Of a DNA stretch of 7,037 bases, positions 1-5,129 are shown piece by piece. The notes beneath the pieces are model-generated. The model saw only the letters and a list, made by a program, of their open reading frames with translations, did not search any database and was not told where the DNA came from. The DNA is from an uncultured Planctomycetaceae bacterium (GTDB taxonomy: Bacteria; Planctomycetota; Planctomycetia; Pirellulales; Thermoguttaceae): positions 1 to 7,037 of the forward strand of contig CAMZHY010000188.1 in assembly GCA_947307005.1 (NCBI GenBank). Direction: 5' to 3'. The translations under genes and the position numbers were made by a program. Positions within the stretch are counted from its first letter, which is position 1; every line of letters starts with the position of its first letter.

Positions 1-1
1 A

Positions 2-64
2 CAAAAACTCGCTAAATCGGAGTACGAAGGACGTTTATTTGATAACCGTAAAAAGCGTCGTTGA
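2..64 (+). CDS. 3' end of an unidentified gene (basic C-terminal tail)
   Basis: An open frame enters from the left edge and ends at TGA 62-64. Its 20 visible residues are polar and end in a basic NRKKRR cluster, as often seen in RNA- or ribosome-binding proteins. The fragment is too short to assign a family, and no start is visible. A hairpin with a weak T-rich tail begins 27 bases after the stop, which fits a gene end here. The frame could be chance, since 20 open codons are weak evidence alone. Confidence 0.4.
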   Translation, partial: QKLAKSEYEGRLFDNRKKRR

Positions 65-90
65 GAGGTATTCCTGTACTTAGCCGTATT

Positions 91-128
91 CAACGCCAGA
101 CTTATTGTTTGGCGTTGATCGTTTTGTT
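91..128 (+). terminator. Candidate intrinsic terminator between the upstream gene and trmL
   Basis: The arms CAACGCCAGA (91-100) and TTTGGCGTTG (108-117) form a 10-bp stem with one G-T pair and a 7-base loop. The tract after it (ATCGTTTTGTTT) is T-rich but interrupted, so termination may be partial. It lies after the stop at 64 and before the trmL start at 149. Confidence 0.5.
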
Positions 129-148
129 TGAGTTAAGCGTTTTCTACA

Positions 149-682
149 ATGACGTCTGACCTTGTGAACGAGATTGAATCGAGTCCCATTAAGTCATTTC
201 CTCTAAATATTGTCTTATACCAACCGGAGATAGCGGCAAACACGGGCGCCGTGGGACGAACTTGTCTTGGTATTGGCGCAAAGCTTTGGCTTGTGGATCC
301 TTTAGGTTTTCAGATCGACGATCGAAAACTTAAACGAGCTGGACTTGACTATTGGGAGACGCTTGAGGGGGAGAGAGTTCAGAATAGGTCGACGCTTCAG
401 TCGCGACTTGCCGTTTCAAACGGGATCGCCGTTTCAGATATCCGTTTTTTCTTTTTTAGTAAAAGAGGAAAGAGAAGTTACACATCTGTGGATTATCGAC
501 TTGGCGACGTTTTAGTTTTCGGTTCGGAGTCTTGCGGTCTACCAGAGACATTTGTGAACGACGAGGCCCGAACGCTTCGTATTCCAATCAGGCCGCAAAT
601 AAGGTCGTTAAACCTTTCTGTTAGCGTTGCTGTCGCCGGATTTGAAGTTGCCAGACAGTTGGGAATCAACTCTCAATACTGA
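149..682 (+). CDS. trmL: tRNA (cytidine/uridine-34 2'-O)-methyltransferase TrmL
   Basis: This is a SPOUT-superfamily (TrmH/SpoU class) methyltransferase. In known members it uses S-adenosylmethionine to methylate the ribose of wobble nucleotide 34 in tRNA-Leu isoacceptors. The 177 residues show the family motifs in order. The N-terminal strand LNIVLYQPEIAANTG (19-33) is followed by R37. LDYWE (66-70) matches the LDYHE-type signature. FGSESCGLP (124-132) and RSLNLS (152-157) build the knotted cofactor pocket. Usual length is about 155 residues, so there is an N-terminal extension of about 18. ATG 149 is the first possible start after an in-frame stop at 134-136; no clear Shine-Dalgarno precedes it. 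It converges on the tRNA-Ala genes. The family call is secure. The leucine-tRNA target is inferred from the family. Confidence 0.93.
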   Translation: MTSDLVNEIESSPIKSFPLNIVLYQPEIAANTGAVGRTCLGIGAKLWLVDPLGFQIDDRKLKRAGLDYWETLEGERVQNRSTLQSRLAVSNGIAVSDIRFFFFSKRGKRSYTSVDYRLGDVLVFGSESCGLPETFVNDEARTLRIPIRPQIRSLNLSVSVAVAGFEVARQLGINSQY

Positions 683-711
683 CGGCTAATCATAGAAATA
701 TACCAGAAAAT

Positions 712-736
712 AAAAAAAGCCGACCGACGTCGGCTT
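712..736 (-). terminator. Intrinsic terminator of the tRNA-Ala operon
   Basis: Read on the minus strand, AAGCCGAC and GTCGGCTT form a perfect 8-bp stem with a GTCG tetraloop, running directly into a T tract (A712-A718 on the plus strand). It starts 8 bases after the 3' end of the last tRNA. On the plus strand the hairpin is not followed by T, so it is directional and does not terminate trmL. Confidence 0.88.
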
Positions 737-744
737 CAAAGTAG

Positions 745-817
745 TGGAGGATAACGGGTTCGAACCGATGACCTCATGGCTGCCAGCCATGCGCTCTCCC
801 AACTGAGCTAATCCCCC
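745..817 (-). tRNA. tRNA-Ala (anticodon GGC), promoter-distal copy
   Basis: The 73-base cloverleaf on the minus strand starts GGGGGAT and ends ATCCTCC plus discriminator A. G3-T70 in the acceptor stem is the G3:U70 alanine identity wobble pair. The anticodon stem CATGG/CCATG encloses loop CTGGCAG, giving anticodon GGC, which reads GCC and GCT. The T-loop is TTCGAAC. CCA is not encoded, so a CCA-adding enzyme would be needed. The T-stem ATCGG/CCGTT has a T-T mismatch at the second pair (50-64). It is identical to the copy at 866-938, 48 bases away, and would be co-transcribed from the promoter at 1005-1032. Confidence 0.95.
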
Positions 818-865
818 AAAGGGTCGTCTCAAAACACCATGATATGCTAGATCTAACCCCGAGTA

Positions 866-938
866 TGGAGGATAACGGGTTCGAACCGATGACCTCATGG
901 CTGCCAGCCATGCGCTCTCCCAACTGAGCTAATCCCCC
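866..938 (-). tRNA. tRNA-Ala (anticodon GGC), promoter-proximal copy
   Basis: All 73 bases match the other tRNA-Ala(GGC), including the G3:U70 pair, loop CTGGCAG, missing encoded CCA and the T-T mismatch in the T-stem. The spacer between the copies and the sequence outside them are not alike, so identity stops at the tRNA borders. This copy is first in the transcription unit, with a leader of about 60 bases after the predicted start near 998. Confidence 0.95.
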
Positions 939-1004
939 GAAAGGAAGGAACTGAACGAACGACGCGGAATTAACACGCGAACGCCCAGACGACCTTTGGG
1001 CAAG

Positions 1005-1032
1005 AGTATACCCGAGGCGTTTAATTCGTCAA
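1005..1032 (-). promoter_or_regulatory. Sigma70-type promoter of the tRNA-Ala operon
   Basis: On the minus strand TTGACG (1032-1027) and TATACT (1010-1005) are separated by 16 bases. Both are close to the TTGACA/TATAAT consensus. Transcription should start near 998. The bases between the -10 and the start (CTTGCCC) are fairly GC-rich. The early transcript can form a small hairpin, GCCCA (1001-997) with TGGGC (987-983). Confidence 0.8.
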
Positions 1033-1124
1033 CAGTTTTTTTAGAATTTCTTTCAGAAACTCCTTCGTTAGAGAATCTCCGATGCGTTTTCTAGTCTAAT
1101 CTCGAATTGCCGAGCCATTTCTCG

Positions 1125-1412
1125 TTAGATAGCGCCGTCGTTTCCAGAATCCTGTAGTTTGCGCTTGTAGTTATCGCGTTCTCGACGGGTTGCGTAAAGA
1201 TCGAAGAGAATGTGCTTACAATCGAACTTAAGCGCGGAAAGCGCGTTTTTAATGACGTGAAGAGTGAGATTTCTGTTTCGGATTCGGATTTCTAAACGCT
1301 CTACAATCTGCTGAAGTTGAGCGCGTTCTTTGCTCGAAAGCGTCAGCCCCTCGGCGAACTTGCGGAGTTCCTGAAGTTCTGCCGACGCGTTTTGCATAGT
1401 AGAAACGGACAT
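1125..1412 (-). CDS. Small helical/coiled-coil protein of unknown function (95 aa)
   Basis: I do not recognise a family. The protein is charged, almost free of glycine and proline until its end, and predicted by eye to be mostly alpha-helical. Hydrophobic spacing suggests coiled coil at about residues 11-42 and 48-87. It is basic overall (RIRNRN at 43-48, RRERDNYKRK at 76-85), with one cysteine (C65), no signal peptide and no membrane segment. The start is supported by AGGAGG at 1427-1422 (minus strand), 9 bases before the ATG, the best Shine-Dalgarno in the window. It is divergent from the flagellar operon and upstream of the tRNA promoter on the same strand. A flagellar role (for example a small helical chaperone) is only a guess from position. 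No clear terminator follows its TAA. Confidence 0.7.
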   Translation of the reverse strand: MSVSTMQNASAELQELRKFAEGLTLSSKERAQLQQIVERLEIRIRNRNLTLHVIKNALSALKFDCKHILFDLYATRRERDNYKRKLQDSGNDGAI

Positions 1413-1451
1413 TATCCAAATCCTCCTGTCGTGGGGTTAAAACAAATAAAC

Positions 1452-1482
1452 GGCGACGTAGGTCTGTATTTCTTCCGTCGCC
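1452..1482 (-). repeat. Inverted repeat in the leader of the 95-aa gene
   Basis: GGCGACG (1452-1458) and CGTCGCC (1476-1482) are perfect 7-bp arms around a 17-base loop. Read on the minus strand the hairpin is followed by a T-rich but interrupted stretch (GTTTATTTGTTTT), so it could act as a weak attenuator about 25 bases before the ribosome binding site. It could equally be an operator. Function is unknown. Confidence 0.4.
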
Positions 1483-1542
1483 CCCTCTTAACACAATACA
1501 AAGACCTGTCAGGAGCGAGGAATGTTTGACTCTAAGCAGAGG

Positions 1543-1572
1543 TTGCGACCGCCAAACCTTTCGTATTATAAT
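1543..1572 (+). promoter_or_regulatory. Possible sigma70-type promoter for the flagellar operon
   Basis: TTGCGA (1543-1548) and TATAAT (1567-1572) are spaced by 18 bases on the plus strand. The -10 is perfect and the -35 has four of six consensus bases. Transcription from about 1579 would give a leader of roughly 395 bases containing all three hairpins before fliF. The same AT-rich core also reads TATAAT on the minus strand, but no -35 was found there. This is a weak call. Confidence 0.35.
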
Positions 1573-1815
1573 CTGCAATAAAGAAATGAAATATAAAATA
1601 TAGGTAACTTACAGCGTTTTGTGATAAACTTCGTAGCATATTTCGTTCTAAACGGAATAAATGGAATTATTGATTATTCGTCTGGAAATCAACTTATTGT
1701 CTTTGACTTTTCTAGCGACGTTTCACAGGATTCGCGTTTCTGATAAGAGGTCTTGCCGTCGCCCATAAATTACATTACCATCCGCTAGGTTGGTTTAACT
1801 TCTGTCAAACTGACT

Positions 1816-1849
1816 TTTAATTGCAGACGAAGGAGCGTTTGCAATTAAA
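1816..1849 (+). promoter_or_regulatory. Leader hairpin 1 with AAGGAG hexaloop
   Basis: TTTAATTGCA (1816-1825) pairs perfectly with TGCAATTAAA (1840-1849). The stem continues inward through GACG (1826-1829) with CGTT (1836-1839), including one G-T pair. This gives a continuous 14-bp helix that leaves exactly AAGGAG (1830-1835) in the loop. The loop fits the ANGGA core bound by CsrA/RsmA in hairpin loops and is also complementary to the 16S anti-Shine-Dalgarno. It lies about 125 bases before the fliF start and is duplicated at 1873-1906. Confidence 0.72.
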
Positions 1850-1872
1850 CCGTGTTTCTGCGGTTATCGATT

Positions 1873-1906
1873 TTTCATTGCCGAGGAAGGAGCCTAGGCA
1901 ATGAAA
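1873..1906 (+). promoter_or_regulatory. Leader hairpin 2 with AAGGAG hexaloop
   Basis: TTTCATTGCC (1873-1882) pairs perfectly with GGCAATGAAA (1897-1906). After one G-A mismatch, AGG (1884-1886) pairs with CCT (1893-1895), leaving AAGGAG (1887-1892) in the loop. Length, fold and loop equal those of hairpin 1. Pairs 4-31, 10-25 and 13-22 of the element change on both sides together: A-T to C-G twice, and C-G to G-C. It contains the putative ribosome binding site and start codon of a 12-codon ORF. Confidence 0.72.
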
Positions 1907-1939
1907 TATACGCGAAATTACCGACAGAGGCGCGGATAA
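1901..1939 (+). CDS. Putative 12-codon upstream ORF (leader peptide) before fliF
   Basis: ATG at 1901-1903 lies 8 bases after AAGGAG (1887-1892), a textbook Shine-Dalgarno distance. The frame encodes MKYTRNYRQRRG and stops at TAA 1937-1939, 34 bases before fliF. Both signals sit inside hairpin 2, so translation would depend on it opening. The frame runs through the 5' arm of hairpin 3 (1912-1920). The peptide is rich in Arg (4 of 12) with two Tyr. Hairpin 1 has ATT at the equivalent position, so the ATG could be a by-product of the stem sequence. Confidence 0.35.
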   Translation: MKYTRNYRQRRG

Positions 1940-1963
1940 AATCGACAGATCTGTTAATTTCGC
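1912..1963 (+). promoter_or_regulatory. Leader hairpin 3 abutting the fliF ribosome binding site
   Basis: GCGAAATTA (1912-1920) and TAATTTCGC (1955-1963) are perfect 9-bp arms around a 34-base interior. The 3' arm ends one base before AGGA (1964-1967), the probable Shine-Dalgarno of fliF, 6 bases before its ATG. When folded, the helix would sit flush against the ribosome binding site. Ribosomes on the 12-codon ORF would cover the 5' arm and could open it. The interior lacks the AAGGAG loop of hairpins 1 and 2. Confidence 0.55.
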
Positions 1964-1973
1964 AGGAAAACGA

Positions 1974-4499
1974 ATGAACAACGACGGCGGCAAAAAAACA
2001 GGCAAGGTTCCCGTAATAACGGCGTTCCTCCTACTTGCGTCGATAGCCTTAGGCGTTTGGGCGTTTTACAATGTCAAGTTGACGCGATCTAGCGGTACGA
2101 CCTATATCTATGATGGTTGGGTTTATGGACTGGAGGATCAGAAGAAAGCGAGCGCAGCGCTCTCTGAAGCCGGGTTAAACGAATATTTTTGGCGTGACGG
2201 TAAACTTGCGGCGCCTGCTGATAAAAAAGGGGAATTTCAAAGAGTTCTTGCAAGCGCCGGCGCCTATCCCAAGGCTCCAAGCGAATTACGTGCCGACGCT
2301 ATCCGAGAAATGAGCGTTTTTGAATCTGAATCAAAGACGCGGTTTCGCGAACTTAGCGCTTGCGCGCAGCAACTTGAGCGTACGATTGAACAAATGCGCG
2401 GTATAGAATACGCGACGGTGGGCGTTCGTTCGCGACGCGAGCAAGTCGGTCTGACGGCGAAAAATATCATAACCGCCTCTGTTGGGGTTGCGTGTACTGA
2501 GGGACGTGAACTTGACATGGACGTTCTTTCCGCAATCACCGTTGCGACAAAGCATCAACTTGGAATAGACGACGTCGCGAATATTTCGATCATCGATCTC
2601 CGGGAAGGCAAGTCCTATTTTGGTCTTGAGAACGCCGTTGGATCAGGCGCCGACGTTGTCCTTGCATCAGAAAAAGAAAGAATTGAAAAGTATTGGCGCG
2701 ATAAATTCTTAGAAGCGTTTGGAGATATCAAGAACCTTCGTGTTTCAGTAGTCGCCGACGTGATCTATTCCAGAGACGAGTCCTTAAGAGATCGATCAAA
2801 CGAAAAGATTTCCGAAGATTCCAAGTCCCCTATTTTACCTTCGTCGTTTCTGGAAATTGCGCCGCAAGCTGAGAATATTTATCCAATAGAACCTTCTCGG
2901 TTGATCTCCGCGCCAGTCAAAGGTCGATTTGAAACTCTTGGCAACCTTGCGGAGGAAATAGAAAAACAACACGATTCAAACATAGAGTATCCGTCTCAAG
3001 AGTCGGTGGATAAACCGCGGTCTAAACGACAAAATGAGAGTGTCGATAGGAGGGGATCGGAATCAAGCAATGGATTTGCATTGCTCGGCAATCCCACTAA
3101 GTCGAGAATTGACGCGAATGGGATTAGAAAACAGAGAACAAAAATTCGGATGGAGAGTGAGGAAAGAGGTTCGTCAGACGAAGTTGCATCGAAGTCTGTT
3201 ACGCGGTTTCGTTGGATTGAATGCGCTACTCCTTGCAACGTCTATCCTATTTTTTCACCTGTTTTAAGCGATGAACGCATTTTGTGCGATGGTCTGAAGG
3301 TCGATCGTGAAAAGAACTCGATGGACTTCGTTGCCGATTTGTTTCATTCTTCGGAATCTATGTGTAATCTTAGGCGCGAGAACGAGGACGACTGCGCGTT
3401 TAAGCAAATGGTAGCGACTCGACAGGTCGGTCAGTTCATTCTTGCGTCGCTGGACGAAGCCGAAGGAACAGTCGAAGAATCGCCTAACGAGACGGTTCTT
3501 CGTTCAATAGCGGTGCATATCGCCGTTCCGAAAAGCTATTTGCAGAATGTTGCTTCTCGCGACGTAAACACCCCCGAGACTTTCGCTAACGACCGAGAAG
3601 CTGAAGTTCTTGCGGAGATAAAGCGTTTTGCAATTGATTTGTTCCGTCCTACTGGAGATCGATTAGGCTGGAATGAACGAGAATTTGAGCGATGGTTTGT
3701 CGTATCGGTTTTTTCCGACGGCGACGATAATGTCGTCCCGTCCCATGAGAAGACTTTGGCGACGTCTCGCTCCGGATATTCCGTTTCTTATGTGGAAAAT
3801 ACTGGCGATGGTTCGTCTGCGTCACTTGAAGGGGTAAGTGACGATTCTTCCGACGATATCTCCTGCGATAATAACGCCGCGTCCTCCACGGATCGCAGCA
3901 ATATGATTGCTGAGATATCTCAAACAGTCGCGTCCGGAGCAGAAACGTTGGCGCAAGGGGGAGATGGCGAAAGCATTGATTTTCACTACATTTTTGAAAA
4001 AGCGACGCTACTTGGAAAAGTCCTAGAATCTGGCGTTCACAATCCCTTTTACCGGAATATTTGCGGGGGGGCGATAGTTTCTATTCTTTGTCTTTGTTGC
4101 CTTTTGGGGATTAATCGCCGCTTCCACAAAAAACGAGCAGATCGAACCCTAGCAATTCCTTCTCGCAATAAGGAAAACAACGCCGAGAAAGCGGAGGTTT
4201 TTCATAAAAGGCGCCGTTTTGATCCCAAAGAGGCAGACGACGCTTTAAAAGGAGACCTTGAAGGATTTGTCTCAGAATTTGACGAATACGACGACGAACT
4301 CGAGAACGAACTTCAGAAGATGGCCGCAAATCGCGACATGACTGACGTCAATCGTGCGCGAAGCCAGGCGGTCGTGCAAAACGAGTCCGTGAATACTTCC
4401 GATATGTCTCTGGATAAGCGGCGCGAAGTCCTTGATATTATCGCTAAGTATCCGGAACGCGCGGCTTCAACCTTGCAGAATTGGGTTAGGAACGCTTGA
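1974..4499 (+). CDS. fliF: Flagellar MS-ring protein FliF, enlarged (841 aa)
   Basis: FliF forms the MS-ring in the inner membrane, the base of the flagellum and housing of the export gate. A short cytoplasmic N-terminus leads to membrane helix 1 (about 13-33). The YscJ/FliF-type ring-building region follows (about 42-215, with GLEDQKKASAALSEAGL at 52-68). A third ring domain appears split, with halves near 230-268 and 507-582. Membrane helix 2 is about 696-714. The acidic cytoplasmic tail ends in LDIIAKYPERAASTLQNWVRN (820-840), resembling the FliG-binding end of known FliF. Typical FliF has 530-570 residues; most of the excess is a polar insertion at about 270-505 with five cysteines (417, 421, 438, 464, 474). 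AGGA at 1964-1967 supports the ATG. Homopolymers A7 (1992-1998) and G7 (4065-4071) lie inside the gene. It leads the operon, 36 bases before the next gene. Confidence 0.9.
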   Translation: MNNDGGKKTGKVPVITAFLLLASIALGVWAFYNVKLTRSSGTTYIYDGWVYGLEDQKKASAALSEAGLNEYFWRDGKLAAPADKKGEFQRVLASAGAYPKAPSELRADAIREMSVFESESKTRFRELSACAQQLERTIEQMRGIEYATVGVRSRREQVGLTAKNIITASVGVACTEGRELDMDVLSAITVATKHQLGIDDVANISIIDLREGKSYFGLENAVGSGADVVLASEKERIEKYWRDKFLEAFGDIKNLRVSVVADVIYSRDESLRDRSNEKISEDSKSPILPSSFLEIAPQAENIYPIEPSRLISAPVKGRFETLGNLAEEIEKQHDSNIEYPSQESVDKPRSKRQNESVDRRGSESSNGFALLGNPTKSRIDANGIRKQRTKIRMESEERGSSDEVASKSVTRFRWIECATPCNVYPIFSPVLSDERILCDGLKVDREKNSMDFVADLFHSSESMCNLRRENEDDCAFKQMVATRQVGQFILASLDEAEGTVEESPNETVLRSIAVHIAVPKSYLQNVASRDVNTPETFANDREAEVLAEIKRFAIDLFRPTGDRLGWNEREFERWFVVSVFSDGDDNVVPSHEKTLATSRSGYSVSYVENTGDGSSASLEGVSDDSSDDISCDNNAASSTDRSNMIAEISQTVASGAETLAQGGDGESIDFHYIFEKATLLGKVLESGVHNPFYRNICGGAIVSILCLCCLLGINRRFHKKRADRTLAIPSRNKENNAEKAEVFHKRRRFDPKEADDALKGDLEGFVSEFDEYDDELENELQKMAANRDMTDVNRARSQAVVQNESVNTSDMSLDKRREVLDIIAKYPERAASTLQNWVRNA

Positions 4500-4535
4500 G
4501 GGACGCAAGGTTGTTTTTCAATACGTCAAAACGAT

Positions 4536-5129
4536 ATGTGGAATTTTTTGAGTAAAAATAGCGGAAGGAACGAGACTACATCCCGAGCCGAGTCGCGTCT
4601 TGGAGCGCGTAAAGTTGCTCTTTTTCTGTCAGTCCTCGAACCAAACGACGCTGAACAGCTCTTATCGCTTTTGGATTCTGGGATTGCGCGCGCTGTTGCC
4701 GAGGAGGCCAAGACAATTGATGTTGTTACCCCGGAAGATATCGAAGGCGCCGTATCAGACTTTTTGGACGCCGTTGGTTGCGACTCGCTCGATGCTGATC
4801 TTACAAACGCGCTGATTGCGGAAGCGCGTCATAATGTTCGCGCGCGCCCCTTAGAAACAGGAAGTTTTCAGTCAGAGTCAAAGTTCTCTTCTTCTTCCCC
4901 TCTCGATTCCATTGCTTCCGAACGACTTTCAACGCTTCTCAAAAGCGAACGTCTCTCGACCCTCGCCGCCGTTCTTCCCAAACTTCCAGTTCCGAGCCGA
5001 GAAGTGTTATTGGAGACGTTTCCCGTAAATACGAGAAGGTTAATTTCGCATTTTAGCGTTAAGTCGCGCGCCACCCCGTCGCTTAAACGCTTAGAGGACG
5101 TTCTTTTTGAGCGCTCGTACGATGATTAA
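4536..5129 (+). CDS. fliG: FliG-like switch/scaffold protein lacking the torque domain (197 aa)
   Basis: FliG normally sits on the cytoplasmic face of FliF and transmits stator torque. Residues 22-100 resemble FliG_N (ARKVALFLSVLEPNDAEQLL at 24-43, then EEAKTIDVVTPEDI), the part that holds the FliF tail. Residues about 125-193 resemble the FliG middle domain, in the pattern L..LLKSERLSTLAAVLPKL. Its EHPQ signature is not kept (ERLS at 138-141). A serine-rich linker joins them. Usual length is 330-345. The C-terminal domain with the charged torque residues is absent, and fliH follows at once, so there is no room for a frameshifted remainder. No strong Shine-Dalgarno precedes ATG 4536. Position between fliF and fliH supports the call; the sequence match is weak. 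A full-length FliG may be encoded elsewhere. Confidence 0.68.
   Translation: MWNFLSKNSGRNETTSRAESRLGARKVALFLSVLEPNDAEQLLSLLDSGIARAVAEEAKTIDVVTPEDIEGAVSDFLDAVGCDSLDADLTNALIAEARHNVRARPLETGSFQSESKFSSSSPLDSIASERLSTLLKSERLSTLAAVLPKLPVPSREVLLETFPVNTRRLISHFSVKSRATPSLKRLEDVLFERSYDD

Larger units (their letters stand above)
1413..1973. other. 561-base divergent intergenic region between the small ORF and fliF
   Basis: No convincing gene was seen apart from the short upstream ORF at 1901-1939. From 1413 to about 1500 lies the leader of the minus-strand gene, with an inverted repeat at 1452-1482. At 1543-1572 there is a possible plus-strand promoter. From 1573 to about 1815 the sequence is AT-rich and I see nothing I can name. 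From 1816 to 1963 come three strong inverted repeats that would fold in the fliF mRNA leader. Confidence 0.7.

Noticed and set aside
686..898. Minus-strand 70-codon open frame.
   Set aside because: It spans the tRNA-Ala genes and the terminator and is best explained as tRNA sequence.
1038..1078. Possible terminator for the 95-aa gene (minus strand TTTCT-GAA-AGAAA).
   Set aside because: The stem is only 5 AT-rich base pairs and is followed by A residues, not T, on the minus strand.
1249..1578. Minus-strand 109-codon open frame overlapping the 95-aa gene.
   Set aside because: No ribosome binding site, low-complexity basic translation, and it overlaps in another frame a gene with a strong Shine-Dalgarno; taken as a shadow.
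1846..1873. Possible sigma28 (FliA) promoter: TAAA, 16 bases, then CGAT at 1868-1871.
   Set aside because: Only the CGAT core of the GCCGATAA -10 is present and the TAAA lies in the arm of hairpin 1; the match is too weak.
1816..1906. Reading the two inverted repeats as DNA operators for a dimeric repressor.
   Set aside because: The centre AAGGAG is asymmetric and the strictly conserved part, while the arms vary by compensatory changes; this favours RNA hairpins, though an operator role is not excluded.
1932..1939. GCGGATAA resembling the sigma28 -10 element GCCGATAA.
   Set aside because: No TAAA lies at the required distance; GAAA at one base short is the nearest, and the site is inside hairpin 3 and the small ORF.
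3034..3267. Plus-strand 77-codon frame inside fliF, which might suggest a frameshift.
   Set aside because: The fliF frame is open throughout from 1974 to 4499 and both flanking FliF regions are in frame; nothing requires a shift.
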